This document shows positions 44,636 through 53,731 of a stretch of 64,000 bases of DNA, in pieces. Both the position numbers and the translations under genes were made by a program. Each line of letters opens with the position of its first letter. Positions within the stretch are counted from its first letter, which is position 1. Origin of the DNA: Mycolicibacterium stellerae (GTDB taxonomy: Bacteria > Actinomycetota > Actinomycetes > Mycobacteriales > Mycobacteriaceae); NCBI RefSeq assembly GCF_003719305.1, contig NZ_RARC01000029.1, positions 1 to 64,000 of the forward strand. The letters run 5' to 3'. Below the pieces are notes generated by a model. That model was not told where the DNA came from, ran no database searches, and was given only the letters and a program-made list of their open reading frames with translations.

Positions 44636-45415
44636 ATGGCGACGCTGATCGCCGACCACGTCAACAAGGTCTACGAGGCGACTACTCCAGGCCAGACCGC
44701 CACGCATGCCCTCGACGACTTCGGCTTCGAGGCATCGGGCCATACCTTCATCTGCCTCGTCGGGCCGTCCGGCTGCGGCAAGAGCACATTCCTCAACCTG
44801 GTCTCCGGCGTGGAGAAACCGACATCGGGTTCGGTCACGGTGACAGCAGAAGGCAAGAGCGCCAGAATCGGCTACGTCTTCCAGGACCCACGGCTGCTGC
44901 CATGGCGGACCGTGCTCGACAACATGATCTACGTACACGACGACGGCGACCGCAAGACCCGTCGAGAGCGCTGCATGCGGTTCTTGGAGATGGTCGACCT
45001 GGCCCACGCCGCGGACAAGTACCCTGCGCAGCTCTCCGGCGGAATGCGGCAGCGCATCGGCATTGCCCGCGCGTTGTCCATCGAGCCGGACCTGCTGCTG
45101 ATGGACGAGCCGTTCAGCCATCTGGATGCGATCACCGCCCGCACCCTGCGCACCGAACTGCAACAGCTGTGGCAGGCGTCGGGCGCGACCGTCCTGTTCG
45201 TCACCCACGACGTCAACGAGGCGGTACAGCTGTCCGACCGGATCTTGATGATGAACAAGGGCGGCACGCTGTATGCCGACATCCCGATCAACCTTCCGCG
45301 TCCGCGGCTGATGACCGACCGCGAGGTGGTCACCCAGCAGGCCGACGTCCTGGCCCTGTTCGAACAGATGCGTGCCGAACCTGTCGGCGCCGAAGAAGAA
45401 GGAGCGAACCACTAA
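44636..45415 (+). CDS. ABC transporter ATP-binding protein (NitT/TauT type)
   Basis: This 259-residue ATPase drives the importer. Walker A is GPSGCGKST, the Q-loop lies in FQDPRLLPW, the signature is LSGGMRQR, Walker B is LLLMDEP, and the H-loop is FVTHD. The LLPW motif after the Q-loop is typical of the nitrate/sulfonate/taurine group. It starts four bases after the permease stop and its TAA directly adjoins the next ATG. Confidence 0.93.
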   Translation: MATLIADHVNKVYEATTPGQTATHALDDFGFEASGHTFICLVGPSGCGKSTFLNLVSGVEKPTSGSVTVTAEGKSARIGYVFQDPRLLPWRTVLDNMIYVHDDGDRKTRRERCMRFLEMVDLAHAADKYPAQLSGGMRQRIGIARALSIEPDLLLMDEPFSHLDAITARTLRTELQQLWQASGATVLFVTHDVNEAVQLSDRILMMNKGGTLYADIPINLPRPRLMTDREVVTQQADVLALFEQMRAEPVGAEEEGANH

Positions 45416-46108
45416 ATGCTGCGCCACTCAGCCTTTTTCATGTTCCGCGATGACACCACTCTCGAGCAGGCCGTCGAGATGATGAAGGGCCTGGCGTACA
45501 TGCGGTTCGCCTGCCCGAGCGTGCGCGCCCTCGACTTCGGCCTCGACGAGTTCGGCGGCTCCGGGCTGCTGCGCGAGGAGAAGCCGTGGAAGCGTCAACC
45601 CCGTTGGCGCAGCCGTAGACTCGGGCCGCCGGTGAGCTACGACATCGCTCTGCACCTGGACTTCGACGACCAGGCAGGCATGGACGACTACAACGACGAC
45701 GACGTGCACCACAACGTCGCGGTCTACAACGCGTCGATCTGCCGGGGCGAGGAAACGGCACGGGTCGACTGGTGGTATGACGGCCCTCCGTTGATCACCA
45801 AGAACTCCTACAAGCACTCCGCGATGTTCATCTGGGCCGACGAGTCCGACGAGGCATCCCGGGCCGCGGCACTCGACGCCGTGAAGGCGCTCGAGGGCAC
45901 GCCCGAGGTGCAGCAGGTCACCATCGGCAAGAACATCGGCACGCTGACGACCGATTTCGACGGAATCATCGATATCCGCTGCGCAGACAAGGATGCAGCC
46001 ACCAGGCTGATAGCCGGCGAGGAGTATGCGCAGGCCATGAAACAGCTCGGCGAGGTGACGCAGTACGAGTGGATGGCCCGGGTGACCCACCTCATGCACG
46101 GTCTGTGA
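45416..46108 (+). CDS. Tandem Dabb/EthD-like protein
   Basis: This 230-residue protein appears to contain two ferredoxin-like Dabb domains, about 1-110 and 125-225. The first has RHSAFFMFRDD and DIALHLDFDDQAGMDDYN with the HH-N-V-AVYN pattern; the second has KHSAMFIWADE and VQQVTIGKNIG. A double-domain arrangement forms an intramolecular barrel that normally arises from a dimer. Such proteins can act as monooxygenases, cyclases or isomerases. Its place between an importer and two amidohydrolases suggests it works on the imported compound. No activity is assigned. Confidence 0.7.
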   Translation: MLRHSAFFMFRDDTTLEQAVEMMKGLAYMRFACPSVRALDFGLDEFGGSGLLREEKPWKRQPRWRSRRLGPPVSYDIALHLDFDDQAGMDDYNDDDVHHNVAVYNASICRGEETARVDWWYDGPPLITKNSYKHSAMFIWADESDEASRAAALDAVKALEGTPEVQQVTIGKNIGTLTTDFDGIIDIRCADKDAATRLIAGEEYAQAMKQLGEVTQYEWMARVTHLMHGL

Positions 46109-47106
46109 GCGATTCAGGAGGCACCATCAGCTCGATCATCGACGTCCATGCCCACGTAACGCCGCGCTGCTTCAGCGACGTCGTGCTCGGCGGCAGTGAC
46201 TGGCACGGAATGACATCCGACGACGGTGAGCTGCACAACCCGATGAACCGATGGGGTATCGACCAGCGCATCGAGGCGATGGACGCCGACGGCATCGACG
46301 TGCAGCTGACCTCGCCGACGGACGTCTTCTACCAGTACCACCAGGACCCCGTCGTCACCGCGACGATCGCCGCTGCGGTGAACGACGAAGTGGCCGAGAT
46401 GGTTCGGGCCCGCCCGACCCGGATCGCCGGCCTGGCGACGGTGCCGATGCAGGACACCGACCGCGCCGTCGCGGAGCTCACCAGGGCGATTCGTGACCTC
46501 GGGCTGCGTGGCGTGATGATCGACGACCACGTCAATGGCATGACCTATGACGATCCACGCTTCGACGCGTTCTGGGAGGCGGCGGCCGAACTGGGTGCGC
46601 TGATCTTCGTCCACCAGTACGCGCCCACATCCGTCGAGGCCCGCATCGACAAGTTCTTCTTCTTCAACTCCATCGGCAACCTGGTCGATCGGGCAATCAC
46701 CTTCGGCGCGCTGGTCTACGGCGGCGTGATGGATCGCCATCCACAGCTCAAGGTGTGCCTCGGACACAGCGGCGGTTACACGGCCTTCGCGCTGGACCGC
46801 ATGGACCAGGGCTGGCGGGCGTTCCCGTCGATGCGGGGCGCAACGACCGGACCGCCGAGCACCTACGCGCGTCGGTTCACCTACGACGCGGTGACCTATG
46901 AGGCGCGCACATTGCGCTTCCTCGTCGACGTGGTCGGCGCGGACCGGGTGGTGCTCGGCACCGACTGGCCCGCCCCCATGCGGGTTCTCGAACCAGTGAC
47001 CCGGTTGACCGCGATCGGCGTCCTTACACCCGACGAAGTCGAGTCCATCCTGCGTGGCACCGCAGCGATGCTGTTGGGCGACCCCACTAGCAGAGAGGCC
47101 GAATAG
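46105..47106 (+). CDS. Amidohydrolase-2 family enzyme, first paralogue
   Basis: This 333-residue metal-dependent TIM barrel belongs to the ACMSD/gamma-resorcylate decarboxylase group. The metal site is formed by DVHAH (His15, His17), FVHQY, LGHSGGY and the aspartate in VLGTDWPAPM. The family includes non-oxidative decarboxylases and ring hydrolases. The GTG at 46105 overlaps the previous stop. It shares more than half of its conserved blocks with the next gene, pointing to a tandem duplication and possibly two sequential or heteromeric enzymes. Confidence 0.85.
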   Translation: MSDSGGTISSIIDVHAHVTPRCFSDVVLGGSDWHGMTSDDGELHNPMNRWGIDQRIEAMDADGIDVQLTSPTDVFYQYHQDPVVTATIAAAVNDEVAEMVRARPTRIAGLATVPMQDTDRAVAELTRAIRDLGLRGVMIDDHVNGMTYDDPRFDAFWEAAAELGALIFVHQYAPTSVEARIDKFFFFNSIGNLVDRAITFGALVYGGVMDRHPQLKVCLGHSGGYTAFALDRMDQGWRAFPSMRGATTGPPSTYARRFTYDAVTYEARTLRFLVDVVGADRVVLGTDWPAPMRVLEPVTRLTAIGVLTPDEVESILRGTAAMLLGDPTSREAE

Positions 47107-47108
47107 CG

Positions 47109-48080
47109 TTGGCCGTCATCGATGTTCATTCACACGTCACCCCGCCCAGCTTCCGCGAGGCGGTCTTGGACGGCGGCACATGGCACACGCTGACCAACGC
47201 GATCGGCGAGCTCGAGATCCCGGAGTTCTCCATCGCTCCGGAAGACCGGATCGCCAAGATGGACGCGGCAGGCATCGACATGCATGTGCTCACCGTCAAC
47301 AACGACTTCTACCGCTACGAGCTCGATCCGGGCCTTACCCAGGAGATCGCCCGCGCCTGCAACGAAGAGATCGGTCAGATGATGGCCGACCATCCCAACC
47401 GGTTCACCGGCCTTGCCACCGTGCCTATGCAGGACGTCGAGCGGGCGGTCACCGAAATGGAACGCGCGATGTCCAAGCTGGGCTACCGCGGCATCACGAT
47501 CAACGACCACGTCAACGGCGTCACCTTCGACAACCCGCGGTTCTACCCGTTCTGGGAGGCGGTGGAATCCCTCGGTGCTGTGGTGTTCTTCCATCAGTGC
47601 GGACCCACCCTTGTCAAGGCACGAACCACTCGCTACGCGTTGCCCAACAGCATCGGCAACCTCGTCGACCGCGCCGTCACATTCGGCACGCTGGTCTTCG
47701 GCGGAATCATGGACCGCTACCCCGGCCTCAAAATCTGTCTCGGACACGCGGGCGGATACGCGCCGTTCGGCGTTGCGCGGATGGACAAGACCTGGCGCGC
47801 CGCCGATATGGAGGTGCCGGAGTTCGCCGATGCCAAGCTGCCCGTGCCGCCGAGCGAATACCTGAACCGGTTCTACTACGACTCCTGCACGTACACCGAG
47901 GGGACGCTGCGATTCCTCATCGACGCCGTCGGGATCGACCGGGTGGTGCTTGGCACCGACTATCCCGCGCCGATGGTGCAGGAGGACCCGGTCGGGTGGC
48001 TGGAGAAGATGGCAGGCATCAGCGATGCGGAGCGTACGGCGATCCTGGAAACCAACCCGGCGAGCATGTTGGGCCTCTAA
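47109..48080 (+). CDS. Amidohydrolase-2 family enzyme, second paralogue
   Basis: This 323-residue protein repeats the metal pattern of its neighbour: DVHSH (His7, His9), FFHQC, LGHAGGY and VLGTDYPAPM. The start is a TTG at 47109, two bases after the previous stop, which places the HxH motif at the usual distance from the N terminus; no other start fits. Decarboxylation or hydrolysis of a cyclic or aromatic acid is the expected chemistry. It ends one base before the convergent ipdF gene, so the inserted operon is fitted tightly into the KstR2 region. Confidence 0.83.
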   Translation: MAVIDVHSHVTPPSFREAVLDGGTWHTLTNAIGELEIPEFSIAPEDRIAKMDAAGIDMHVLTVNNDFYRYELDPGLTQEIARACNEEIGQMMADHPNRFTGLATVPMQDVERAVTEMERAMSKLGYRGITINDHVNGVTFDNPRFYPFWEAVESLGAVVFFHQCGPTLVKARTTRYALPNSIGNLVDRAVTFGTLVFGGIMDRYPGLKICLGHAGGYAPFGVARMDKTWRAADMEVPEFADAKLPVPPSEYLNRFYYDSCTYTEGTLRFLIDAVGIDRVVLGTDYPAPMVQEDPVGWLEKMAGISDAERTAILETNPASMLGL

Positions 48081-48081
48081 G

Positions 48082-48870
48082 TCAGGCGCGCTGGCTCGAT
48101 ACCGAAATTACCTCTCCGGTCAGATAACTGGAGTAGTCGCTGGCAAGGAACGCAATCGTGGCCGCGACCTCCCACGGTTCGGCGGCCCGGCCGAAGGCCT
48201 CCCCCTCCGACAGCCGATCGAGCAGATCCGACGAACTCGTCTTCTCCAGGAACTTGTGGCGCGCGATGCTCGGCGACACGGCATTGATCCGCACGCCGTG
48301 CTCGACGGCTTCGATTGCGCTGCAGCGGGTCAGGGCCATCACGCCCGCCTTCGCCGCGGCATAGTGCGACTGCGAATGCTGGGCCCGCCAGCCGAGCACG
48401 CTGGCGTTGTTGACGATCACGCCGCCGTGGCCGGCGTCGCGGAAGTACCGCAGTGCGGCACGGGTCGCCCGCATCACCGACGTCAACGTCACGTTGAGCA
48501 CCCGGTCCCATTCGTCGTCGGTCATGTCGATGACCGGGGTCTGGCCGCCGAGGCCTGCGTTGTTGACGAGCACATCGAGGCGCCCCAACCGCGCGGTCGT
48601 CGACGAGATGAGCGCATCGACCTGCGCGGTAGACGTCACATCGCAGACCACGCTCTCCACCCGGCCAAGGCCGAGCCCCGCCAACTGGTCCCGGGTTTCA
48701 CCGAGGCGCCGCTCGTGGTGGTCGGAGACGACCACGTCGGCGCCCTCGGCCAGCGCGCGGCGCGCGACTGCCGACCCGATGCCGGTGCCGGCCGCCGCCG
48801 TCACAACGACCACCTTTCCGGTCAGAAGTCCATGCCCGTCAATCTCTTTGGGCGCTTCGGCAAGACTCAT
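48082..48870 (-). CDS. ipdF: Hydroxyacyl-CoA dehydrogenase IpdF (SDR)
   Basis: This 262-residue SDR oxidises 5-OH HIC-CoA in the ring C/D pathway, together with IpdC and EchA20. The cofactor loop is TAAAGTGIGSAVARRALAEG, NNAGLGG follows, and the triad lies in SVLGWRAQHSQSHYAAAKAG. It matches Rv3559c in length and position next to fadE30. The ATG at 48870 has a GGAGA site; upstream extension of the frame lies in fadE30. It is 25 bases after fadE30 in the same operon. Confidence 0.92.
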   Translation of the reverse strand: MSLAEAPKEIDGHGLLTGKVVVVTAAAGTGIGSAVARRALAEGADVVVSDHHERRLGETRDQLAGLGLGRVESVVCDVTSTAQVDALISSTTARLGRLDVLVNNAGLGGQTPVIDMTDDEWDRVLNVTLTSVMRATRAALRYFRDAGHGGVIVNNASVLGWRAQHSQSHYAAAKAGVMALTRCSAIEAVEHGVRINAVSPSIARHKFLEKTSSSDLLDRLSEGEAFGRAAEPWEVAATIAFLASDYSSYLTGEVISVSSQRA

Positions 48871-48895
48871 ACACGTCTCCTCTTCGCGCGGGCGC

Positions 48896-50059
48896 TCATC
48901 GGCCTTTGACCTCACGCGGTAAGCCGAGCACGCGCTCGGCGATGATGTTGCGCTGGATTTCGTTCGACCCGCCGTAGATGGTGTCGGCGCGGGTGAACAG
49001 GTACAGATGCTGCCACTCGTCGAACTTGCCGCCCTCTGCCACCAGACCTGCCTTACCGACGATATCCATCGCCAGCTCGCCGAGATCACGATGCCAATTG
49101 GCCCACAACAACTTTGACACCGAATCTTTTCCGGCGGCCTGCCGGCCCCCCTCCACGTCCATGGTGGCGAGCGCGTAGGACCGCATGGTGCGCAGGCCCA
49201 CCCACGAGCGGGTGAGGCGCTCTCGGATAACCGGATCGTCGACGGCGCCGGTCTCCTTGGCCACGTCGGCCAGGTTGGAAAGTTCACGCGCGTAACGGAT
49301 CTGCTGCCCAAGCGTCGACACGCCGCGCTCGAAGGTCAGCGTCCCCATCGCCACCCGCCAGCCGTCGCCGGGCTGACCGACGACGAGGTCTGCGTCGGTG
49401 CGGGCGTCGTCGAAGAACACCTCGTTGAAATCAGCCGTCCCCGTCAGCTGCACAATCGGGCGTACCTCGACTCCGGGCTGATCGAGCGGAACCAGCAGAT
49501 ACGAAAGGCCGGCGTGTCGCTTCGAGCCCTTCTCTGTGCGAGCCACCACGAAGCACCACTGCGAGAGGTGCGCCATCGACGTCCACACCTTCTGGCCGTT
49601 GATCACCCACTGATCGCCGTCGAGTTCGGCGGTGGTCGAAACGTTGGCCAGATCGCTCCCTGCGCCGGGCTCCGAATAGCCCTGGCACCACAGTTCGGTC
49701 ACGTTGAGGATGTTCGGCAGGAAGCGCTTCTGCTGCTCCGGCGTGCCGTAGGCGATCAGCGTCGGCCCGAGCAGTTCCTCGCCGAAGTGGTTGACCTTGT
49801 CGGGGGCGTCGGCCTTGGCGTACTCCTCATAGAAGGCGACGCGGTGCGCAACCGAAAGGCCGCGGCCGCCGTGCTCTTCGGGCCAGCCCAGACACGTCAT
49901 GCCCGCAGCGGCGAGATGCTTGTTCCACGCCAACCGGTCTTCGAACGCCTCATCCTCGCGACCCGGCCCGCCGAGACCCTTGAGCGCGGCGAATTCACCG
50001 ACGAGATTGTCGGCGAGCCAGTCGCGGACCTCGGCCCGAAACTCATGGACCTCCATCAT
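48896..50059 (-). CDS. fadE30: HIP-CoA dehydrogenase FadE30
   Basis: This 387-residue acyl-CoA dehydrogenase carries out the first dehydrogenation of HIP-CoA. QGYSEPGAGSDLANVSTTAE, NGQKVWTSMAHLSQWC and the C-terminal YGGSNEIQRNIIAERVLGLP are typical and complete. The start is one of two adjacent ATG codons (50059 or 50056); 50059 is preferred because TAGCCT lies six bases upstream, giving a leaderless mRNA. A KstR2 operator lies just beyond, shared with fadD3. Confidence 0.93.
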   Translation of the reverse strand: MMEVHEFRAEVRDWLADNLVGEFAALKGLGGPGREDEAFEDRLAWNKHLAAAGMTCLGWPEEHGGRGLSVAHRVAFYEEYAKADAPDKVNHFGEELLGPTLIAYGTPEQQKRFLPNILNVTELWCQGYSEPGAGSDLANVSTTAELDGDQWVINGQKVWTSMAHLSQWCFVVARTEKGSKRHAGLSYLLVPLDQPGVEVRPIVQLTGTADFNEVFFDDARTDADLVVGQPGDGWRVAMGTLTFERGVSTLGQQIRYARELSNLADVAKETGAVDDPVIRERLTRSWVGLRTMRSYALATMDVEGGRQAAGKDSVSKLLWANWHRDLGELAMDIVGKAGLVAEGGKFDEWQHLYLFTRADTIYGGSNEIQRNIIAERVLGLPREVKGR

Positions 50060-50065
50060 CCCTGT

Positions 50066-50071
50066 AGGCTA
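50066..50071 (-). promoter_or_regulatory. -10 element of the leaderless fadE30 promoter
   Basis: TAGCCT on the minus strand ends six bases before the ATG at 50059. Confidence 0.6.
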
Positions 50072-50075
50072 ACCT

Positions 50076-50089
50076 ACCAAGCACTTGCT
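50076..50089. promoter_or_regulatory. KstR2 operator between fadE30 and fadD3
   Basis: ACCAAGCACTTGCT fits ANCAAGNNCTTGNT and is shared by the two divergent operons. Confidence 0.85.
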
Positions 50090-50106
50090 TTGTTGGAGGA
50101 GCGTCG

Positions 50107-51642
50107 ATGAAGACCGATCTGAGGACCATTCCGCAGGTCCTGGACCGGATTGCCGACCAATTCGCCGACCACGAAGCCCTGATAGCGGGCGATCGGCGGC
50201 TCACCTTCGCGCAGTTGCGCCGCGAGGTGCGGGGAGCCGCCGCCGCGATGATCGACCTGGGCGTTGCCGCCGGGGACCGCGTCGCGATCTGGTCGCCGAA
50301 CACCTGGCACTGGGTGGTCGCATGCCTGGCCACCCACTACGCGGGCGGCGTCGTCGTCCCCCTCAACACCCGCTACACCGCAGGCGAAGCCGCCGACGTA
50401 CTGGCCCGCACAGGGGCGCCGCTGCTGGTCGCGGCCGGCGAGTTCCTCGGCGCCGACAAGACCGCCAACCTGGACCGGACCGCGCTGCCCGACCTGCGGC
50501 ACATCGTGCGAGTCCCGATCGACAAGGACGACGGCAACTGGGCCGAGTTCGTCGCCCGCGGGTCTGATCTGGACGCGGTCGAGCGCCGCGCGGCGGCGGT
50601 CAGGCCAGACGACGTCAGCGACATCCTTTTCACCTCCGGCACCACCGGCCGCAGCAAGGGCGCGCTATGTGCGCACCGGCAGTCGCTGGACGCTCCCGCG
50701 GCGTGGGCGGCGTGCGGGCAGGTCACCAGCGCCGACCGCTACCTCTGCATAAACCCGTTCTTTCACAACTTCGGCTACAAGGCGGGCATCCTGGCCTGCC
50801 TTCAGACCGGGGCAACGCTGATACCGCAGCTCACATTCGACCCGGAGAAGGCGATGGCCGCGGTGGCCGAACACCGGATCACCGTGCTTCCCGGGCCCCC
50901 GACGATCTACCAGAGCCTGCTCGACCATCCCAGGCGCGGCGACTACGACCTCAGCTCGCTGCGATTCGCGGTCACCGGCGCCGCGACGATCCCGGTGGTG
51001 CTGATCGAACGCATGCAGTCGGAATTGGACATCGACATCGTGCTGACGGCGTACGGGCTGACCGAGGCCAGCGGGTTCGGCACGATGTGCCGCCCCGACG
51101 ACGACGCCGTCACCGTCGCCACCACGTGCGGGCGCCCGATAGCCGACTTCGAGCTGCGCATCGACAACCCAGCCGACGACGGCACGGGCGAGGTGCTGCT
51201 GCGCGGACCCAACGTGATGCTCGGCTACCTCGACGATCCCGAGGCGACGGCCAACACCGTCGACGCCGACGGCTGGCTGCACACCGGCGACGTCGGCCGC
51301 GTCGACGAGGCCGGGAATCTGAAGATCACCGACCGGCTCAAGGACATGTACATCTGTGGCGGGTTCAATGTCTACCCCGCCGAGATCGAGCAGGTGCTCG
51401 CACGCCTGGACGGGGTCGCCGAGGCCGCCGTCATCGGGGTGCCCGACGAACGGTTGGGCGAGGTCGGCAAGGCGTTCGTCGTCAAGCTGCCCGGCGCCGA
51501 ACTCGACGAGGCGGCCGTGATCGCTTACACCCGTGAGCATCTAGCGAACTTCAAGACCCCGCGATCGGTGGCTTTCCTCGACGTACTGCCGCGCAACCCG
51601 GGAGGCAAAGTGGTCAAACCGCAACTGCGAGAGTCCATCTGA
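50107..51642 (+). CDS. fadD3: HIP-CoA synthetase FadD3
   Basis: This 511-residue acyl-CoA synthetase activates HIP, the two-ring propionate left after rings A and B are degraded, and so commits it to the KstR2 pathway; its product is the effector of KstR2. The adenylation motifs are FTSGTTGRSKGALCAH, TAYGLTEASGFG and HTGDVGRVDEAGNLKITDR, with the acceptor lysine in NPGGKVVKPQL. GGAGG stands seven bases before the ATG. It shares one base with fadE31 (TGATG). Confidence 0.95.
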   Translation: MKTDLRTIPQVLDRIADQFADHEALIAGDRRLTFAQLRREVRGAAAAMIDLGVAAGDRVAIWSPNTWHWVVACLATHYAGGVVVPLNTRYTAGEAADVLARTGAPLLVAAGEFLGADKTANLDRTALPDLRHIVRVPIDKDDGNWAEFVARGSDLDAVERRAAAVRPDDVSDILFTSGTTGRSKGALCAHRQSLDAPAAWAACGQVTSADRYLCINPFFHNFGYKAGILACLQTGATLIPQLTFDPEKAMAAVAEHRITVLPGPPTIYQSLLDHPRRGDYDLSSLRFAVTGAATIPVVLIERMQSELDIDIVLTAYGLTEASGFGTMCRPDDDAVTVATTCGRPIADFELRIDNPADDGTGEVLLRGPNVMLGYLDDPEATANTVDADGWLHTGDVGRVDEAGNLKITDRLKDMYICGGFNVYPAEIEQVLARLDGVAEAAVIGVPDERLGEVGKAFVVKLPGAELDEAAVIAYTREHLANFKTPRSVAFLDVLPRNPGGKVVKPQLRESI

Positions 51643-52781
51643 TGGACCTGGCTTTCGACAGCAAGACAGAGGAGTTCCGGACCGAGGTTCGCGACTTTCT
51701 CGCCGCCAACAAAGAACACTTCCCGACCAAGTCCTATGACACGGCAGAAGGCTTCGAACAGCACCGGCGTTGGGACAAGGTGCTTTTCGACGCGGGCCTG
51801 TCGGTCATCGCGTGGCCGGAGCGCTACGGCGGCCGCGACGCCACGCTGCTTCAGTGGATCGTCTACGAGGAGGAGTACTTCCGGGCCGGGGCGCCCGGTC
51901 GCGCCAGCGCCAACGGCACCTCGATGCTGGCTCCGACGCTGTTCGCGCACGGCACCGAGGAACAACTCGATCGGGTGCTGCCGAAGATGGCCAGCGGCGA
52001 GGAGATCTGGGCGCAGGCCTGGTCGGAGCCGGAGTCGGGCAGCGACCTGGCGTCGCTGCGCTCAACCGCGACCAAGACCGACGGCGGCTGGAAGCTCAAC
52101 GGACAGAAGATCTGGAGTTCGCGGGCGCCGTTCGGCGACAGGGCATTCGGACTCTTCAGGTCTGATCCCGAAGCCGAGCGGCACAAGGGGCTGACCTACT
52201 TCATGTTCGACCTGAAGGCTGACGGGGTGACGGTGCGGCCCATCGCCCAACTCGGCGGCGACACCGGGTTCGGGGAGATCTTCCTCGACGACGTCAGCGT
52301 GGCCGACCACGACGTGATCGGCGAGGTGCACGACGGCTGGCGCGCCGCGATGAGCACCTCGAGCAACGAGCGCGGGATGTCGCTGCGCAGCCCCGCGCGG
52401 TTCATCGCGCCCGCCGAGCGACTCGTCGAGCAATGGAAGACCAATCCAGATCCCGTCTTCACCGACCGGGTCGCCGATGCGTGGATCAAGGCGCAGGCGT
52501 ACCGTCTGCACACCTTCGGAACCGTGACGCGGCTCGCCAACGGCGGCGAGCTCGGCGCCGAGTCGTCGATCACCAAGGTGTTCTGGTCGGATCTCGATGT
52601 CGCCCTTCACCAGACGGCGCTGGACATGCGGGGCGCAGACGGCGAGCTGGTGGACTCCTGGACAGAGGGCCTGCTTTTCGCGCTCGGCGGTCCGATCTAC
52701 GCGGGCACCAACGAAATTCAGCGCAACATCATCGCCGAGCGCCTGTTGGGCCTGCCCCGAGAACCCAAGGGCCAGAAATGA
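51642..52781 (+). CDS. fadE31: Acyl-CoA dehydrogenase FadE31
   Basis: This 379-residue dehydrogenase is the full-length subunit that forms alpha2beta2 enzymes with the shorter FadE32 and/or FadE33. AWSEPESGSDLASLRSTATK, NGQKIWSSRAPFGDRAFG and YAGTNEIQRNIIAERLLGLP are present. It acts late in HIP breakdown on the linear or ring-opened CoA esters. Order and overlaps match Rv3562. It overlaps fadE32 by four bases (ATGA). Confidence 0.93.
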   Translation: MDLAFDSKTEEFRTEVRDFLAANKEHFPTKSYDTAEGFEQHRRWDKVLFDAGLSVIAWPERYGGRDATLLQWIVYEEEYFRAGAPGRASANGTSMLAPTLFAHGTEEQLDRVLPKMASGEEIWAQAWSEPESGSDLASLRSTATKTDGGWKLNGQKIWSSRAPFGDRAFGLFRSDPEAERHKGLTYFMFDLKADGVTVRPIAQLGGDTGFGEIFLDDVSVADHDVIGEVHDGWRAAMSTSSNERGMSLRSPARFIAPAERLVEQWKTNPDPVFTDRVADAWIKAQAYRLHTFGTVTRLANGGELGAESSITKVFWSDLDVALHQTALDMRGADGELVDSWTEGLLFALGGPIYAGTNEIQRNIIAERLLGLPREPKGQK

Positions 52782-53731
52782 ACTTCGAGATCGACGAACA
52801 GCAGCGAGACTTCGCGGCGAGCATCGACGCCGCGCTCGGCTCCGCAGGCGTTCCCGCTGCAGTGCGCGCATGGGCCGACGGCGACACCGGCCCCGGCCGC
52901 AAGGTGTGGTCCACACTGGCCGACCTCGGCGTGACGGCGCTGCTGGTGCCCGAGCAGTTTGATGGCATCGGCGCACATCCCGTCGACCTGGTCGTCGCGG
53001 CTGAACGCCTCGGGTACTGGGGCGTCCCCGGCCCGGTTGTCGAATCCGTCGCGGTGGCACCGATTCTGCTCGCCGACGACGAACGTTGCGGTGCGCTCGC
53101 GTCCGGTGAGTTGATCGCCACGGTCACCTTCCCACCGCATGTGCCACGCGCCGTCGACGCCGACTCCGCAGGGTTGATTCTCGTCGCGGGCGACGGTGAG
53201 GTGCGCGACGGCAGCGCGGGCAGTCGACACGACTCGGTCGACCCCGCACGCAAGCTGTTCGACGCGGCGGCTTCCGGCGACGCCCGAAAGGCTGACACCG
53301 CAAAGTCTTTCGAGTACGGTGTGCTCGCTACGGCAGCGCAGCTGGTCGGTGCGGGCCAAGCCATGCTGGACGCCTCGGTGGCATACGCGAAACAGCGCAG
53401 CCAGTTCGGCAGGACGATCGGGTCATATCAGGCCATCAAACACAAGCTTGCCGACGTGCACATCGCCGTCGAGTTGGCCAGGCCGCTGGTCTACGGTGCG
53501 GCCCTGTCGCTGGCAGACGGCTCGCCTGACACGGCACGCGATGTCAGCGCGGCGCTCGTCGCGGCGGCCGACGCCGCGCTGCTGTCTGCCCGCTCGTCAC
53601 TGCAGACCCACGGCGCCATCGGCTTCACACAGGAGCACGACCTGTCACTTCTGCTGTTGCGGGTACAGGCGCTGCGGTCGGCGTGGGGTGATCCGACATG
53701 GCACCGCCGCCGGGTATTGGAGGCCTTGTGA
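52778..53731 (+). CDS. fadE32: Acyl-CoA dehydrogenase subunit FadE32
   Basis: This 317-residue short dehydrogenase subunit lacks part of the middle domain, as usual for the partner chain of steroid alpha2beta2 dehydrogenases. QRSQFGRTIGSYQAIKHKLAD and QTHGAIGFTQEHDLSLLLLR are the conserved C-domain blocks. Loss of the orthologue in M. smegmatis leads to MOODA build-up, placing the step after ring opening. The ATG at 52778 overlaps the fadE31 stop; a longer reading from 52433 is inside fadE31. Confidence 0.92.
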   Translation: MNFEIDEQQRDFAASIDAALGSAGVPAAVRAWADGDTGPGRKVWSTLADLGVTALLVPEQFDGIGAHPVDLVVAAERLGYWGVPGPVVESVAVAPILLADDERCGALASGELIATVTFPPHVPRAVDADSAGLILVAGDGEVRDGSAGSRHDSVDPARKLFDAAASGDARKADTAKSFEYGVLATAAQLVGAGQAMLDASVAYAKQRSQFGRTIGSYQAIKHKLADVHIAVELARPLVYGAALSLADGSPDTARDVSAALVAAADAALLSARSSLQTHGAIGFTQEHDLSLLLLRVQALRSAWGDPTWHRRRVLEAL

